A DNA stretch of 64,000 nucleotides from Ehretia macrophylla (lineage: Eukaryota; Streptophyta; Magnoliopsida; Boraginales; Ehretiaceae), in the NCBI GenBank assembly GCA_037974665.1, contig CM075765.1, positions 14,379,501 to 14,443,500 of the forward strand, in the 5' to 3' direction. Within the stretch, counting starts at the first letter, position 1. Each line of letters starts with the position of its first letter. Of this stretch, positions 23,301-36,429 are shown piece by piece. The translations under genes were made by a program, and so were the position numbers. The notes below the pieces were generated by a model, which was given only the letters and a program-made list of their open reading frames with translations, had not been told where the DNA came from and did no database searches.

Positions 23301-25858
23301 ATCTTGAATCATCATCTAGTTCTTCTTCAGATTACTCTGATGAAGAAAACATTAATCAGATTGGAACTGATAACTACTATTCCAGTAGTTCTTCCAACTC
23401 CATTCAAGAATGTGCTTGTCCCAGTAAAATAGCATGTTTTTGTCAGAAAGGATTAAATGTCCTTACAGACTCTCATGGTCTTATGATCGATATGATCTGT
23501 AAGATCAATGACCCTGAAGAAAAGCAAGCTTATCTTCTCAGACTCAAAGACATTATGGATCAGAAAGAGGAAAAAGAATCTCAATCCATATCTATCCAGA
23601 ATAACATCAAGAATACCAATTATTCTGATGTCCTCAGTTACTTCCAGAAGAGAAAAACCCAACCAGTAGGTATCTCTGATCTCCAGCATGAGATTAAACT
23701 GTTAAAATCAGAAATCCAGCAACTCAGACAAGAGTATAGGCAAGAGATTTGTGATCTCAGATTAGATCATGAACATCTCCAACAAGATGTCCAACTCTTA
23801 CAAATAGAATCCTTAGAACGTCAAGAACATCTTTCTCAGAATGATGAACTTGATAAACAGACCCAGATTGCCTTAGGCAAGTTCACAGAATGAGCTAGTA
23901 CCTCCAAACCCACAGAGGATTATCTCAATCTTCTGAACAGAATCACTTACCAGAAATGGTATGTTCAGTTAACCATCAAGGTTAATGATTTCAAGTTTGA
24001 AACCATTGCCTTATTAGACTCAAGAGCAGATATGAACTGCATCCAAGAAGATCTAATTCCTTCCAGATATTTTGAGAAAACCAGAGAGAAGCTTTCTACA
24101 GCTGACTCTACCAGACTTCATATTCAGTACAAATTACCTAATGCACATGTATGTAATCAAGGTATTTGTTTCCCTACCAGTTTTGTGTTGATAAAACAGT
24201 TAAATTCCCAGGTCATTCTCGGGAATCCATTCATCCAACAGTTATTTCCCATGACTGTTTCAGAACAAGGTATATCTACCAATGTGTTAGGTAAACCTAT
24301 TCTTTTTGAGTTTTATTTCCCTTCACAGCGAAGAGATATTAACTCAATCCAACAGAAAGAAAACCAGATCAATTTTCTTAAACAATATATCAAAAGCCTC
24401 AGAATTGATGAACAGATTGCTAAACAGCAAGTGTCCATCAATGAATTCCAGACCAAACTTGAAAAAGAAGTTTGTTCAGATCTTCCTACGGCCTTTTGGG
24501 CTCGTAAGAAACATTCAGTCTCTCTTCCTTATGAGAAAGACTTTTCAGAACAGAATATTCCTACTAGGGCTCGGCCCATTCAGATGAACCAGGAATATCT
24601 CTCTCTTTGTAAAAAAGAGATCCAGAGTTTATTAGATAAGAAGCTAATCAGACCCAGCAAAAGCCCATGGTCTTGTGCAGCCTTCTATGTTAATAAACAT
24701 GCAGAACAGGAACGAGGTGTCCCTCGTTTAGTCATTAACTATAAGCCCTTGAACAAGGTCTTACAATGGATCAGATATCCATTACCCAACAAGAATGATC
24801 TCCTTAAGAGATTAAATCAGGCCCATGTCTTCAGTAAATTCGACATGAAATCAGGATTTTGGCAGATCCAAGTTAATGAATCAGAAAGGTATAAGACAGC
24901 ATTCACCGTTCCATTTGGACAATATGAGTGGAATGTTATGCCTTTTGGGCTTAAGAATGCACCTTCAGAATTCCAGAATATCATGAACCAGATATTTAAT
25001 CAGTTCACAGAATTCACAATTGTTTACATTGATGATGTTTTAGTCTTCAGTAATGACATTCATCAACATTGGAAACATTTGCACATTTTCCTCAAAGTCA
25101 TTAAGGAAAACGGTCTTGTGGTTTCTGCACCCAAGATTAAGCTATTTCAGACCAAAATTAGGTTTCTTGGAAACATGATTTCTTTCGGGAAAATCACCCC
25201 AATCCAAAGAACACTTGATTTTGCAGAAAAATTTCCAGATATTCTGCGTGAAAAAACACAGTTGCAAAGATTTTTAGGATCTTTAAACTATGTTGCAGAC
25301 TTTTACCCAGGTATTAGACATTTATGTAAACCTCTTTTTGAACGTCTTAAAAAGAATCCTCCAGCATGGACAGACATCCATACTAATGCTGTAAAGGAAA
25401 TTAAGTGTCAGGTCAGAGTTTTACCAGTCTTGACTTTATGTCAACCAGACACCCCAAAGATAGTTCAGACAGATGCTTCTGAATTAGGATTTGGTGGTAT
25501 TTTATTACAGGTTTTAAAAGGAAAAGAACACATTGTTCGTTCCCATTCAGGAACTTGGGATAAAGCCCAACATAACTATTCAACAGTCAAAAAAGAAATT
25601 TTGTCCATTGTTAAATGCATATCAAAGTTTCAAGATGATTTGTTGAACCAGAAATTCTTAGTACGTGTTGACTGCAAGTCAGCAAAAGATGTACTTACTA
25701 AGGATGTTAAAAATATTGCATCAAAACAGATATTTGCCAGATGGCAGGCAATCCTGTCAATTTTTTATTTCGATATCCAGTACATCAAGGGAGAGGATAA
25801 CTCCATCCCTGATTTCTTAACCAGAGAATTTCTAACAGGCCACGTGCCTATCACATAG
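20328..25858 (+). pseudogene. Viral polyprotein ORF1, copy 1 (MP-CP-PR-RT-RH)
   Basis: About 1840 codons from ATG 20328. Order: movement protein of the 30K type (to about 21200); a disordered Ser/Pro/Gln-rich linker; coat protein with a CCHC knuckle CFKCGKSGHFVKDC (23186-23227); Ser-rich and coiled-coil stretches; aspartic protease (24017); reverse transcriptase with YIDD (25025-25036); RNase H (QTDASELGFGG, about 25466), ending at TAG. Lesions: a 1-nt deletion in an A-run near 21806, a TGA at 23891-23893 before the protease, and the protease triad changed from DSG to DSR. RT and RNase H look intact. It sits 200 bp after the primer site and 237 bp before ORF2. Confidence 0.92.
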
Positions 25859-26095
25859 GATTCCTTTGGGAATACCTTTTCGATTTTGTTTTCTTTTACA
25901 GATCACAGAAGCGGACACCAAGAATCAAATTAGTTGATTCAGATGAATTGTTTCAAGTTCACCGCAATTAAGTAGATTGAAACACAGATTCAGATCCAGA
26001 AGCGTAATTGATAATTGTTTCAATTCCGTAATTCTTTCTATATATTGTTACTAACCATTTGCAGGATCATCAATCAACTCCTGAATTTAGTAGCA

Positions 26096-27418
26096 ATGGC
26101 CCCCAAGAAAGATAAAGGAAAAGCTAAAGCATTAGATCTTGCATCCTATGCTCAGAAAGCAAAAACCCCAGCTGCATCTTCATCATCAACCCCAGTAAAG
26201 GTTGAAGATTAACAGATAACCTATACACCATATTCTACCCAGTCACCCCTAGGTAGAAACCTCACAGTTTTGGGGACAGTTACCCCTCAAAAACAGTTAA
26301 CAGATGTTCGTGCAGCTATTGCAGGTACATCGTCTTCCCAGACGACAGTCAGTAACAGGTTTCAGCCGCTTGTTACTAAGAAAAAGACAGTTACCCCAGA
26401 ACCAAAACAAACACTACCACAGTTACCATCACCCTCATACACATACAAGAATGTATTCGACCAGATTCTTGTAACAGAACCTTTTCATTTTAGACAGAAC
26501 CCCAACATGACCCCTGATGAGTTTGCAAGAGCGTTCTTTCACCCTTATTCAAACTACATCCCAGACAACACATATAAAGACCAGAAATATTATGAGACAA
26601 TTCTCATAAAAACAGAATCTATTGAGTTTGTTCCAGATGACAAGGACAAACTACCAGGCCAGTATAGCCATGTCAAGGCTAAACTCCAGAAGGTGATCAC
26701 TCTCGATCAATGGGGACAACCCCCACAGAAAACCAAACAGATTCCAGAGGACATTCCTCTCAAGGACTACAACTATTATGACTACATTCAGGCGTGGTTC
26801 AGAGCATTCAATCGCCAGAATGACAAGCATGATATGTCATGGTTCTTTCTTTTCACCAAGACATTCCCATTAGAAGTACCAAATTGGTTCATCCAGTGGT
26901 GGGCATCTTTTGGTCCAGTTACAGACATTTTACCAGAACCAGTTCTCCAAGGATTTCAGTATTTCACAGAGCATTGGAAGGCACCAGCTCAGTTAACATA
27001 CCTTCCTCCATTCTTTGTGTTTTACAGAATCTTTTTTGTCACGTGGATTTTCAGATCAGAATTCGCGTACAAACATGTTTCTTTCGGAAATCAACAAGAC
27101 ATTTTGGCTTTCGGAAGAGCTCACTCAGTCATGTGGTGGAAGAAGATGAACAATGCTTCGTGTTCAACACCAAAAGTTCAAGCATGGCTTGAGATCAATC
27201 AGAAACAGAAACAAGAAATCCAACCAGAACAGCAGGAATTTCTTTCATTCAAGAATTTTCTAACTACACAGTTAGCAGCGGCCACCAGTTTTGACGAGAT
27301 CAAGGCCATCATGCTACAGTTAGAAGAACTAGAAAATGCCTCAGACCAGGCATCAGTTTCAACAGATCATGCCGATGACAACGAAGATGACTGTTATGCC
27401 ATTTATACTCCACTATGA
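26096..27418 (+). pseudogene. Viral ORF2, copy 1, one premature stop
   Basis: ATG 26096 was chosen because the frame begins MAPKKDKGKAKALD, a lysine-rich start shared by all copies. A TAA at 26210-26212 replaces the AAA found in copies 2 and 4, and the remaining frame is open to TGA 27418. The protein has a basic N-terminus, a Pro/Thr/Gln-rich linker, an aromatic block (WFLFT, PNWFIQWW, FFVFYRIFF) and an acidic tail. I recognise no domain. Two acceptor-like sites (AG at 25901 and 26064, the latter after TACTAACC) precede it, so it may be expressed from spliced RNA. Confidence 0.88.
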
Positions 27419-27630
27419 GTATAAACTGGAAACAGATATACTCCACTATGAGTATAAACTACAAACAGATATACTCCACTATGAGTATAAACTGGAAACA
27501 GATATACTCCACTATGAGTATAAACTGAAAACAGATATACTCCACTATGAGTATAAACTGGAAACAGATATACTCCCCTATGAGTATAAAATGGAAATAT
27601 ACTCCTTTATGAGAATAAACTATAAACAGA
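27404..27630 (+). repeat. 33-bp viral minisatellite, between copies 1 and 2
   Basis: Seven units starting at the ORF2 stop, with single-base differences from the other arrays. In the +1 frame the array is open and encodes an 11-residue repeat (ILHYEYKLETD). Confidence 0.9.
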
Positions 27631-28922
27631 CAGTAGTATAGAAAACAGATGTAATACTCCTCTATGAGTATAAACTGGAACCATATGAGTTTTTCGGTGT
27701 TCTTTTCAAAAACACAGGACAGATGAGTTTTCTAATGTTCTCCAAAAACATTGGACAGATAGGGTTTTGTTCTTCTAAGTTCCCTTCAAAAACTAGGATG
27801 AAACGGTAAGACTTCCCCTCTCTGAAGTCATATGGTTTCTGAAGAGTTCCATGAAACTTCAGCTAGTCCGGGTCAAACGGCAACCGGTAAAGACATCTCA
27901 AGTCCGTTGATAGGTGTGGCTTTCCCAAAAAGCCAAAGGAAATTTAGAAACTTGTGTATCTTCTAGCCTGTATTTATTTTGTATTTTGCTTAGTCAACTT
28001 ACCTTTAGCCAACTTACCTTTAGCAAACCTATTTCAACAACCATGTAAGGTCACGGCGTTGAGGAGCAGAGGGCGTAAGACTCCGTGTTGGCCATGTGGC
28101 GGTTTGGTGAGAGATAGTTAGGCTTCGAAGATAGTAAGGCTTCGAAGATAGTAAGACTAAGTACAATGCAGGGTAGATTATAGGGAAAATAGACTTGGTT
28201 TTGATTTTCTTTGTATTAGTGGGAAATACACTTCGATCAAGTGTACTTGTATGTATTTCACCATTAGTCAGTATGATTCAGACTGAAGAAGTTCAACAGT
28301 GTTTTCAGCACAGAACCAGTCAGATTCAGAGACGATGAAGAAGATGAATCTACAGTTTAGATTCTACTTCAAACAACATTATCACAAGACGACAATATTA
28401 CTTTCGGTCACAGTGAAAGTAATCCAGTCAAAAGACAGAATCATCACATCGCGACAAGAGATCTTTCGGCCACAGTAAAAGGCAGACATGATCATCAAGT
28501 CACGACAAAACAAGATTCGGTCACAGTAAAGGCCGACCACTATTCATGAATAGTGAAAATCACTTTTTACTGTTCACTTTAAGAAAAGTTACATTTGACT
28601 TTTCTTTTTACTTTTCTCTTTTTCTTTTTCAGATTCGATATCCTATATAAGACAGAGTCTGTCTCATTAACACAGGATCCGAATTTTCTTTCTTTCTAAA
28701 ATTTTCCATTTTAATTCGGTATCACTCTTTGTACATTGTACTCCTGTACAACCAACAGTGTAGCACAGCTTCTACTTATAGTTAATAACAAGTAAGAGAT
28801 TCAGACCATCATCTCTTTCATCGCCATCTTATCTGTATTTCATTTAATTATCTTATCTATTATTCATGTTTATTCCGCTTTCTGTTATGGCTTATATTAT
28901 CTGTTCCGTCCTGGTTCCCTTC
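27631..28922 (+). promoter_or_regulatory. Viral intergenic region and promoter, copy 2
   Basis: Same layout as copy 1. The three enhancer-like repeats are at 28400-28420, 28461-28482 and 28514-28535, and the TATA box is at 28644-28651. The first repeat is itself palindromic (ACTTTC...GAAAGT). Confidence 0.75.
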
Positions 28923-28934
28923 TGGTATCAGAGC
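28923..28934 (+). other. tRNA-Met primer binding site, copy 2
   Basis: TGGTATCAGAGC, 8808 bp after the copy 1 site, which sets the unit length. Confidence 0.93.
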
Positions 28935-29135
28935 CAGATCAACTAGGTTATTAGTCTTGTCCAACTTACCTGTATCGACAACTTACCTTTGCCGCGATAG
29001 GTCGTGATAGGGTTAGGGAGTAAATAAGACCCGAGGAAGGGCAGTGGGCTCCAGGTTTCCCTTATAGGCGTCGTTGGCTCGAAGATAGTAAGTCGGTTCG
29101 CAGATAGTAAGGGCAGGATTAGTGACACAGTTGTA

Positions 29136-32100
29136 ATGGCTTCTAGTAGCAGTAATGCATCAGTAGGATCAGATAATAATACTATAGCAAAAACATAACA
29201 GATATGGACAATAGGAGAGTTAAGTAATTGGAAACCTCCTAAGATAGAAGTAAAAGAGATTTACCAGAAAAGTCTCATCGACTTTAAATCTCTACTTACT
29301 ATTAAGTGTAAGGAAGTTGTTGTGCCACTGACCAGTGATCAACAGAGTATCAGACTTTTTTCCCAGAAAAGTTTAAACAAAGCCATTAGAAACGGCTATA
29401 GGTTTCTACATATTGGCCATGTGCAAGTCGCACTTAAGCCTTTAATCAGAGAAGGACTAGATACCAGTGTATATCTAGCTCTTATAGATTGTAGGTTACT
29501 CAGATACAATGATTCACTACAAGGTTTAGTAGAAACGAGTCTTTGTAATGGACCTATATTCTTTAATTGTTTTCCAGATCATACTATATCGCTTACATGC
29601 CCAAATATCATGAAAGCTTTAAAGTTAGATATTAAGACGCATAATTATTATGTTGATGTGGGTACACATGCATATGAAGTTATTTATCGTCTTAATTATA
29701 AATTAATGACCACAGGATTAAATCCTAGATCTATAATTAGACATCGTCCTAAAGGTGAAACTATCCTTTGGAACATGGACAGAACCAGATCAATAGTTAA
29801 TATACCCAGAACTATTAGATGGAACGATATTTCACTTCCAGAAAGGTGGGATATTGAGAATGCCACTAAACCAGTTATTCAGAACAATAACATCCAGAAC
29901 TCTAGAATAGAACAGATCATCCAATATGATGATGGTACAGTTTCAGTTAAAATTGATAGAGGAAATAGAGGATCAGTTTTATCCCGTTCAGCCTTTAGTG
30001 TTTCCAGGATCAGCATTTCTGACCCCACTCCAGGATTTGTTGACCTTTCTTCCATTAATAGGACTCAGACTCAATCTGTTCCAATTGGAATTAGAATTGA
30101 AGAACAAACAGCTCGTCCTATTTATCCAGAATTTGGACCAACAGATACATCGTTTGTTGACTTCAATCCTTCAGCTTCAGACTTCGGCATCAATGTTTTA
30201 TCTGAAGTCTTTGAACTAGATGTTCAAGGATTAAAAGATGAATTCATGTCAGAAGAAAATAAACAGATTAGAGAATGGTATTTTGAAAACCATAACAATG
30301 ATCAATTAGCAGAATTGAAAAGCCAATGGATTCAATATTTGCAACTTGTTAGGTTAAATGTACCATTTTTCATGTGGTTTAAACATAGAAATAAGCCAAT
30401 GAACATTAATGTTCTTACTGCAAGAACAAGAAAATGGAATTTGCCTAATTCCACAAAAGTTATTGACTCGGAGCACCCTCCGTCTCAACATACACAGATT
30501 CCTGTAACAGAAGGAACTGTAGATCTCAAACCAGTCATTGCTTCAGAACAACCAGAATTAAAAGACATAGCCCAACAAAATAATTGGACTAATCTTTCAG
30601 TTGTCACATTACAAAAACATATTCAGAATATCGAAGATATTCTTGAAAAACAGAATACAACTCCAGTAACTACAGTTAAGATTGTTGAATCAAAACAAAA
30701 ATCAATTGAACAGACCCCTGTTTCATTGATAAAACCATTTGATTCACTTAGATTAACCAGTTCTAAGGTTAAACCAGAATCTCCAATCAAGGTTTTACCT
30801 TTTAAAATATCAAAATATATTCCAAATTTGGAATCCACAGAAGTGAAGAATACCAAACTTCTCCAGGAACTGATTTTCAGATCTAAAAAACCAGAACCTT
30901 CATCGAGTCAATTGGCTCTCCAAACATTAAAACAGTCAGACAGTAATTCTGATTGCGATTCCTCATCTTCACAGAATTCCGGGAGGGATAAAGTTATCCA
31001 TCTCAATAGAATTTCTTTCCCTGAGACAAAGAATTTCTATCCCAGACCTTCACCTCCAGATCATCAGTTTGAAGAATCACATCCCCAAAGATCTTTTTCA
31101 GGATCTCAGATCTATGAATGGAACATAGATGGGATGTCAGAATATCAGATTCTCAATGTTACCAAACAGATGATCATAATCGGTAACATTTATAAACAAG
31201 CTGTTACTGAAAGAGCAGCAACCAGAAACATCATTATTGGCTTCAATGGTCAGCTCAAAGGATGGTGGGATGACCACCTCAGTGATGCTACCAAAGAAGG
31301 CATTCTTAACATGGTGAAAACCAATGAGAATGGTGAACCTGTTCTCAATCAGAATGGACAGACAGAGTCATGTTTCTGCCTTAGTCTTCGATATCACCTA
31401 CCATTTCATAGGTGATCCCACAGTATATCAAGAAAGAACATCTGAAATCCTTCAGAATGTCAGATGTAGAACACTCCAAGACTTCCGATGGTAGAAGGAT
31501 GTCTTCCTCAGTAAATTATACCAAAGAGATGATAACAACGCCAGTTATTGGAAAGAAAGATTCCTTTGCGGTCTTCCAAAGTTGTTTGCCCAGCAAGTGA
31601 GAGAATCTCTCTCATCAGAATACCCCAGTTTAGACTATGATCTTATGACATATGGTGACATCATTTCCCATATTAATAAGACTGCTTTGAAGATTTGCAC
31701 TGATCTTCGTCTTAAAGCACAGTTAAAGAAACAGTCTAACATAAAGGAATTAGGAAATTGGTGTGAACAGTATGGTATGGAAAGAATTAAACCACCCCAT
31801 ACTCAGAAAACACATAAACCTAGAATTTCTGCCAGAAAATATAAGAATCACTTCAAGTCCATTGGACAGAAGTATATACAGAAGTATGGCAACAAACCAT
31901 ACACCCATAAGAAGAAACATTACCAGAGGTTTCCACGAAAAAATTGGAAATATCAGAAAGATAGTAAAAAAGAACAGAAATCCACAGGATGTTTCAAATG
32001 TGGAAAATCAGGACATTTTGCAAAAGATTGTAGAATCAGATCACTAATTCAATCATTAAAATTAGATGAAGCTACAAAGAGCAAAATTATCCAGTCCATT

Positions 32101-34662
32101 GATGATCTTGAATCATCATCTAGTTCTTCTTCAGATTACTCTGATGAAGAAAACATTAATCAGATTGGAACTGATAACTACTATTCCAGTAGTTCTTCCA
32201 ACTCCATTCAAGAATGTGCTTGTCCCAGTAAAATAGCATGTTTTTGTCAGAAAGGATTAAATGTCCTTACAGACTCTCATGGTCTTATGATCGATATGAT
32301 CTGTAAGATCAATGACCCTGAAGAAAAGCAAGCTTATCTTCTCAGACTCAAAGACATTATGGATCAGAAAGAGGAAAAAGAATCTCAATCCATATCTATC
32401 CAGAATAACATCAAGAATACCAATTATTCTGATGTCCTCAGTTACTTCCAGAAGAGAAAAACCCAACCAGTAGGTATCTCTGATCTCCAGCATGAGATTA
32501 AACTGTTAAAATCAGAAATCCAGCAACTCAGACAAGAGTATAGGCAAGAGATTTGTGATCTCAGATTAGATCATGAACATCTCCAACAAGATGTCCAACT
32601 CTTACAAATAGAATCCTTAGAACGTCAAGAACATCTTTCTCAGAATGATGAACTTGATAAACAGACCCAGATTGCCTTAGGCAAGTTCACAGAATGAGCT
32701 AGTACCTCCAAACCCACAGAGGATTATCTCAATCTTCTTAACAGAATCACTTACCAGAAATGGTATGTTCAGTTAACCATCAAGGTTAATGATTTCAAGT
32801 TTGAAACCATTGCCTTATTAGACTCAAGAGCAGATATGAACTGCATCCAAGAAGATCTAATTCCTTCCAGATATTTTGAGAAAACCAGAGAGAAGCTTTC
32901 TACAGCTAACTCTAACAGACTTCATATTCAGTACAAATTACCTAATGCACATGTATGTAATCAAGGTATTTGTTTCCCTACCAGTTTTGTGTTGATAAAA
33001 CAGTTAAATTCCCAGGTCATTCTCGGGAATCCATTCCTCCAACAGTTATTTCCCATGACTGTTTCAGAACAAGGTATATCTACCAATGTGTTAGGTAAAC
33101 CTATTCTTTTTGAGTTTTATTTCCCTTCACAGCGAAGAGATATTAACTCAATCCAACAGAAAGAAAACCAGATCAGTTTTCTTAAACAAGATATCAAAAG
33201 CCTCAGAATTGATGAACAGATTGCTAAACAGCAAGTGTCCATCAATGAATTCCAGACCAAACTTGAAAAAGAAGTTTGTTCAGATCTTCCTACGGCCTTT
33301 TGGGCTCGTAAGAAACATTCAGTCTCTCTTCCTTATGAGAAAGACTTTTCAGAACAGAATATTCCTACTAGGGCTCGGCCCATTCAGATGAACCAGGAAT
33401 ATCTCTCTCTTTGTAAAAAAGAGATCCAGAGTTTATTAGATAAGAAGCTAATCAGACCCAGCAAAAGCCCATGGTCTTGTGCAGCCTTCTATGTTAATAA
33501 ACATGCAAAACAGGAACGAGGTGTCCCTCGTTTAGTCGTTAACTATAAGCCCTTGAACAAGGTCTTACAGTGGATCAGATATCCATTAACCAACAAGAAT
33601 GATCTCCTTAAGAGATTAAATCAGGCCCATGTCTTCAGTAAATTCGACATGAAATCAGGATTTTGGCAGATCCAAGTTAATGAATCAGAAAGGTATAAGA
33701 CAGCATTCACCGTTCCATTTGGACAATATGAGTGGAATGTTATGCCTTTTGGGCTTAAGAATGCACCTTCTGAATTCCAGAATATCATGAACCAGATATT
33801 TAATCAGTTCATAGAATTCACAATTGTTTACATTGATGATGTTTTAGTCTTCAGTAATGACATTCATCAACATTGGAAACATTTGCACATTTTCCTCAAA
33901 GTCATTAAGGAAAACGGTCTTGTGGTTTCTGCACCCAAGATTAAGCTATTTCAGACCAAAATTAGGTTTCTTGGAAACATGATTTCTTTCGGGAAAATCA
34001 CCCCAATCCAAAGAACACTTGATTTTGCAGAAAAATTTCCAGATATTCTGCGTGAAAAAACACAGTTGCAAAGATTTTTAGGATCTTTAAACTATGTTGC
34101 AGACTTTTACCCAGGTATTAGACATTTATGTAAACCTCTTTTTGAACGTCTTAAAAAGAATCCTCCAGCATGGACAGACATCCATACTAATGCTGTAAAG
34201 GAAATTAAGCGTCAGGTCAGAGTTTTACCAGTCTTGACTTTATGTCAACCAGACACCCCAAAGATAGTTCAGACAGATGCTTCTGAATTAGGATTTGGTG
34301 GTATTTTATTACAGGTTTTAGAAGGAAAAGAACACATTGTTCGTTTCCATTCAGGAACTTGGGATAAAGCCCAACATAACTATTCAACAGTCAAAAAAGA
34401 AATTTTGTCCATTGTTAAATGCATATCAAAGTTTCAAGATGATTTGTTGAACCAGAAATTCTTAGTACGTGTTGACTGCAAGTCAGCAAAAGATGTACTT
34501 ACTAAGGATGTTAAAAACATTGCATCAAAACAGATATTTGCCAGATGGCAGGCAATCCTGTCAATTTTTTATTTCGATATCCAGTACATCAAGGGAGAGG
34601 ATAACTCCAACCCTGATTTTTTAACCATAGAATTTCTAACAGGCCACGTGCCTATCACATAG
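29136..34662 (+). pseudogene. Viral polyprotein ORF1, copy 2
   Basis: Same domain order as copy 1. Lesions: TAA at codon 21 (29196-29198), a 5-nt deletion near 31370 in the coat-protein region, TAG at 31492-31494, and TGA at 32695-32697. The protease triad is DSR. The last two features are shared with copy 1, and the codon-21 stop is shared with copy 3. The CCHC knuckle (CFKCGKSGHFAKDC), YIDD and RNase H motifs are intact, and the final segment from 32698 is open to 34662. Confidence 0.92.
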
Positions 34663-34899
34663 GATTCCTTCGGGAATACCTTTTCAATTTTGTTTTCTTT
34701 TACAGATCACAGAAGCGGACACCAAGAATCAAATTAGTTGATTCAGATGGATTGTTTCAAGTCCACCGCAATTAAGTAGATTGAAACACAGATTCAGATC
34801 CAGAAGCGTAATTGATAATTGTTTCAATTCCGTAATTCTTTCTATATATTGTTACTAACCATTTGCAGGATCATCAATCAACTCCTGAATTTAGTAGCA

Positions 34900-36216
34900 A
34901 TGGCCCCCAAGAAAGATAAAGGAAAAGCTAAAGCATTAGATCTTGCATCCTATGCTCAGAAAGCAAAAACCCCAGCTGCATCTTCATCATCAACCCCAGT
35001 AAAGGTTGAAGATAAACAGATAACCTATACACCATATTCTACCCAGTCACCCCTAGGTAGAAACCTCACAGTTTTGGGGACAGTTACCCCTCAAAAACAG
35101 TTAACAGATGTTCGTGCAGCTATTGCAGGTACATCGTCTTCCCAGACGACAGTCAGTAACAGGTTTCAGCCGCTTGTTACTAAGAAAAAGACAGTTACCC
35201 CAGAACCAAAACAAACACTACCACAGTTACCATCACCCTCATACACATACAAGAATGTATTCGACCAGATTCTTGTAACAGAACCTTTTCATTTTAGACA
35301 GAACCCCAACATGACCCCTGATGAGTTTGCAAGAGCGTTCCTTCACCCTCATTCAAACTACATCCCAGACAACACATATAAAGACCAGAAATATTATGAG
35401 ACAATTCTCATAAAAACAGAATCTATTGAGTTTGTTCCAGATGACAAGGACAAACTACCAGGCCAGTATAGCCATGTCAAGGCTAAACTCCAGAAGGTGA
35501 TCACTCTCGATCAACGGGGACAACCCCCACAGAAAACCAAACAGATTCCAGAGGACATTCCTCTCAAGGACTATAACTATTATGACTACATTCAGGCATG
35601 GTTCAGAGCATTCAATCGCCAGAATGACAAGCATGATATGTCATGGTTCTTTCTTTTCACCAAGACATTCCCATTAGAAGTACCAAATTGGTTCATCCAG
35701 TGGTGGGCATCTTTTGGTCCAGTTACAGACATTTTACCAAAACCAGTTCTCCAAGGATTTCAGTATTTCACAGAGCATTGGAAGGCACCAGCTCAGTTAA
35801 CATACCTTCCTCCATTCTTTGTGTTTTACAGAATCTTTTTTGTCACGTGGATTTTCAGATCAGAATTCGCGTACAAACATGTTTCTTTCGGAAATCAACA
35901 AGACATTTTGGCTTTTGGAAGAGCTCACTCAGTCATGTGGTGGAAGAAGATGAACAATGTTTCGTGTTCAACACCAAAAGTTCAAGCATGGCTTGAGATC
36001 AATCAGAAACAAGAAATCCAACCAGAACAACAGGAATTTCTTTCATTCAAGAATTTTCTAACTACACAGTTAGCAGCGGCCACCAGTTTTGACGAGATCA
36101 AGGCCATCATGCTACAGTTAGAAGAACTAGAAAATGCCTCAGACCAGGCATCAGTTTCAACAGATCATGCCGATGACAACGAAGATGACTGTTACGCCAT
36201 TTATACTCCACTATGA
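34900..36216 (+). CDS. Viral ORF2, copy 2, intact
   Basis: The only complete ORF2 in the window: 438 codons from ATG 34900 (MAPKKDKGKAKALD) to TGA 36216. The frame is open for 27 further codons upstream, without another ATG. Composition: Lys/Ala-rich start; a linker rich in Thr, Pro and Gln to about residue 130; a compact domain dense in Trp, Phe and Tyr (about 190-345) including a 14-residue hydrophobic run FFVFYRIFFVTWIF; a Gln/Glu-rich helix-like part; an acidic end. It lacks one QK pair present in the other copies. No known domain is recognisable. In florendoviruses a second ORF of unknown function is reported. Whether it is expressed here is unknown. Confidence 0.85.
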   Translation: MAPKKDKGKAKALDLASYAQKAKTPAASSSSTPVKVEDKQITYTPYSTQSPLGRNLTVLGTVTPQKQLTDVRAAIAGTSSSQTTVSNRFQPLVTKKKTVTPEPKQTLPQLPSPSYTYKNVFDQILVTEPFHFRQNPNMTPDEFARAFLHPHSNYIPDNTYKDQKYYETILIKTESIEFVPDDKDKLPGQYSHVKAKLQKVITLDQRGQPPQKTKQIPEDIPLKDYNYYDYIQAWFRAFNRQNDKHDMSWFFLFTKTFPLEVPNWFIQWWASFGPVTDILPKPVLQGFQYFTEHWKAPAQLTYLPPFFVFYRIFFVTWIFRSEFAYKHVSFGNQQDILAFGRAHSVMWWKKMNNVSCSTPKVQAWLEINQKQEIQPEQQEFLSFKNFLTTQLAAATSFDEIKAIMLQLEELENASDQASVSTDHADDNEDDCYAIYTPL

Positions 36217-36429
36217 GTATAAACTGGAAATAGATATACTCCACTATGAGTATAAACTGCAAACAGATATATTCCACTATGAGTATAAACTGGAAACAGA
36301 TATACTCCACTATGAGTATAAACTGAAAACAGATATACTCCACTATGAGTATAAACTGGAAACAGATATACTCCCCTATGAGTATAAAATGGAAATATAC
36401 TCCTCTATGAGAATAAACTAGAAACAGAC
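36202..36429 (+). repeat. 33-bp viral minisatellite, between copies 2 and 3
   Basis: Seven units in the same order of variants as the array before copy 2 (the linker with CTGAAAACAGA is fourth in both), which supports tandem duplication of whole units. Confidence 0.9.
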
